Source: Glycocaulis sp. (GTDB lineage: Bacteria; Pseudomonadota; Alphaproteobacteria; Caulobacterales; Maricaulaceae). From it: a stretch of DNA of 41,321 bases. Made by a program: the position numbers and the translations under genes. Below, piece after piece: positions 40,782 through 41,321 of this stretch (position 1 is its first letter; the number at the start of each line of letters is the position of its first letter). Where the stretch lies: contig JAIUMI010000020.1 in assembly GCA_022565665.1 (NCBI GenBank), forward strand, positions 1-41,321, written 5' to 3'. Below the pieces are notes generated by a model that saw only the letters and a list, made by a program, of their open reading frames with translations, did not search any database and was not told the DNA's origin.

Positions 40782-41096
40782 TTAAGCTCCCAGCTTGATC
40801 TCGACATCCACGCCGGCCGACAGGTCGAGCTTCATCAGCGCGTCCACGGTCTGCGGGGTCGGGTCCACGATGTCGAGGACACGCTTGTGCGTGCGGATCT
40901 CGAACTGCTCGCGCGATTTCTTGTCGATGTGCGGGGACCGCAGCACCGTAAAACGCTCAATGCGCGTGGGCAGCGGGATAGGCCCGCGCACCTGTGCGCC
41001 TGTGCGCTTCGCCGTGGAGACGATCTCGCGCGTGGACGTATCCAGCACGCGGTGATCGAACGCCTTGAGGCGGATGCGGATGTTCGTCTGTGCCAT
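40782..41096 (-). CDS. rpsJ: 30S ribosomal protein S10
   Basis: 104 residues. [40 protein letters not shown] and [20 protein letters not shown] are diagnostic. It also takes part in transcription antitermination (NusE) in E. coli. It begins 98 bases after tuf, in a gap with a bulged hairpin. Confidence 0.99.
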   Translation of the reverse strand: MAQTNIRIRLKAFDHRVLDTSTREIVSTAKRTGAQVRGPIPLPTRIERFTVLRSPHIDKKSREQFEIRTHKRVLDIVDPTPQTVDALMKLDLSAGVDVEIKLGA

Positions 41097-41133
41097 CGCT
41101 CCGGTCCCGTTCCTGGTTCCTTTGGAAGCCTGA

Positions 41134-41161
41134 CCGGGCTGGCGTTTTCAACGCCGCCCGG
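41134..41161 (-). other. Bulged stem-loop between tuf and rpsJ
   Basis: CCGGGC (41134-41139) pairs with GCCCGG (41156-41161) and GGCGTT (41141-41146) with AACGCC (41150-41155), a continuous 12-bp stem with one bulged base and a three-base loop. No U-run follows on the minus strand. It could be a processing site or attenuator separating tuf from the S10 genes. Confidence 0.6.
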
Positions 41162-41194
41162 CCTGCTTCATGCTTCAACTTTGCCCGCTAGGGC

Positions 41195-41321
41195 CTACTC
41201 GATAATTTTGGAGACGACGCCGGCTCCGACGGTTCTTCCGCCTTCGCGGATGGCGAAGCGCAGCTTCTCTTCCATCGCGATCGGCGTGATCAGGTCCACC
41301 GTCACTTCCACATTATCGCCC
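41195..41321 (-). CDS. tuf: Elongation factor Tu, C-terminal end (5' part outside window)
   Basis: Only the last 41 residues lie in the window. They read [20 protein letters not shown] and [20 protein letters not shown], the near-invariant end of EF-Tu domain 3, followed by TAG at 41195-41197. EF-Tu brings aminoacyl-tRNA to the ribosome. The tuf-rpsJ order is the standard str-S10 join in proteobacteria. The rest of the gene is beyond the window edge. Confidence 0.97.
   Translation of the reverse strand, partial: GDNVEVTVDLITPIAMEEKLRFAIREGGRTVGAGVVSKIIE

Noticed and set aside
1-41321. Insertion sequences, prophage genes, CRISPR arrays or defence systems
   Set aside because: No transposase, integrase, phage structural gene or regularly spaced repeat was recognised. 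Apart from the repeat doublet at 26819-26927, no mobile-type sequence is visible.

Overview
The window looks like chromosomal DNA from a high-GC alphaproteobacterium, most likely a stalked or dimorphic marine lineage near Caulobacterales/Maricaulales. The pointers are a purL / bolA / monothiol glutaredoxin neighbourhood, a Caulobacter-style cpa/tad pilus locus, an ATP12-type F1 chaperone, short-form adenylate kinase inside the spc operon, and a TTGACG-type promoter. The placement is inferred from gene content and sequence style; no database search was possible.

Layout. 1-3873: the 3' end of purL, bolA and grxD on the plus strand, with a signal-peptide repeat protein and an M28 metallopeptidase lipoprotein inserted between them on the minus strand. 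From 4038 to the end every gene is on the minus strand, so transcription runs right to left. 4038-9450: a cobalamin riboswitch (9236-9402) heads btuF-btuC-btuD, a TonB-dependent receptor and a small lipoprotein of unknown function. This is a complete outer-to-inner membrane corrinoid uptake route. 9449-20041: a Tad/Flp pilus assembly locus with two TadE-like minor pilins, CpaA peptidase, CpaB, CpaC secretin, CpaD, CpaE, CpaF ATPase, TadB and TadC, plus a small stand-alone protein resembling the secretin N-domain. No Flp/PilA major pilin gene is visible.

20102-26721: a housekeeping block (ATP12 chaperone, HAD phosphatase, RluA-family pseudouridine synthase, a tandem pair of CrcB/Fluc fluoride channels, a four-helix membrane protein, RarA, and a Do-family protease). 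26819-26977 holds a head-to-head pair of palindromic repeats and the rho-independent terminator of the ribosomal operon. 27000-41321: the alpha, spc and S10 operons in one direction: tuf (3' end), rpsJ, rplC, rplD, rplW, rplB, rpsS, rplV, rpsC, rplP, rpmC, rpsQ, rplN, rplX, rplE, rpsN, rpsH, rplF, rplR, rpsE, rpmD, rplO, secY, adk, rpsM, rpsK, rpoA, rplQ. A clear promoter precedes rpsM.

Most of the window is ordinary. The points most worth a second look are a nested hairpin over the Shine-Dalgarno of the lipoprotein gene at the end of the B12 operon, the 200-base riboswitch-to-btuF spacer without a terminator, the Tad locus with no pilin and two possible CtrA boxes, the paired CrcB genes, the head-to-head repeat doublet, and several stem-loops without U-tracts in the ribosomal operon.
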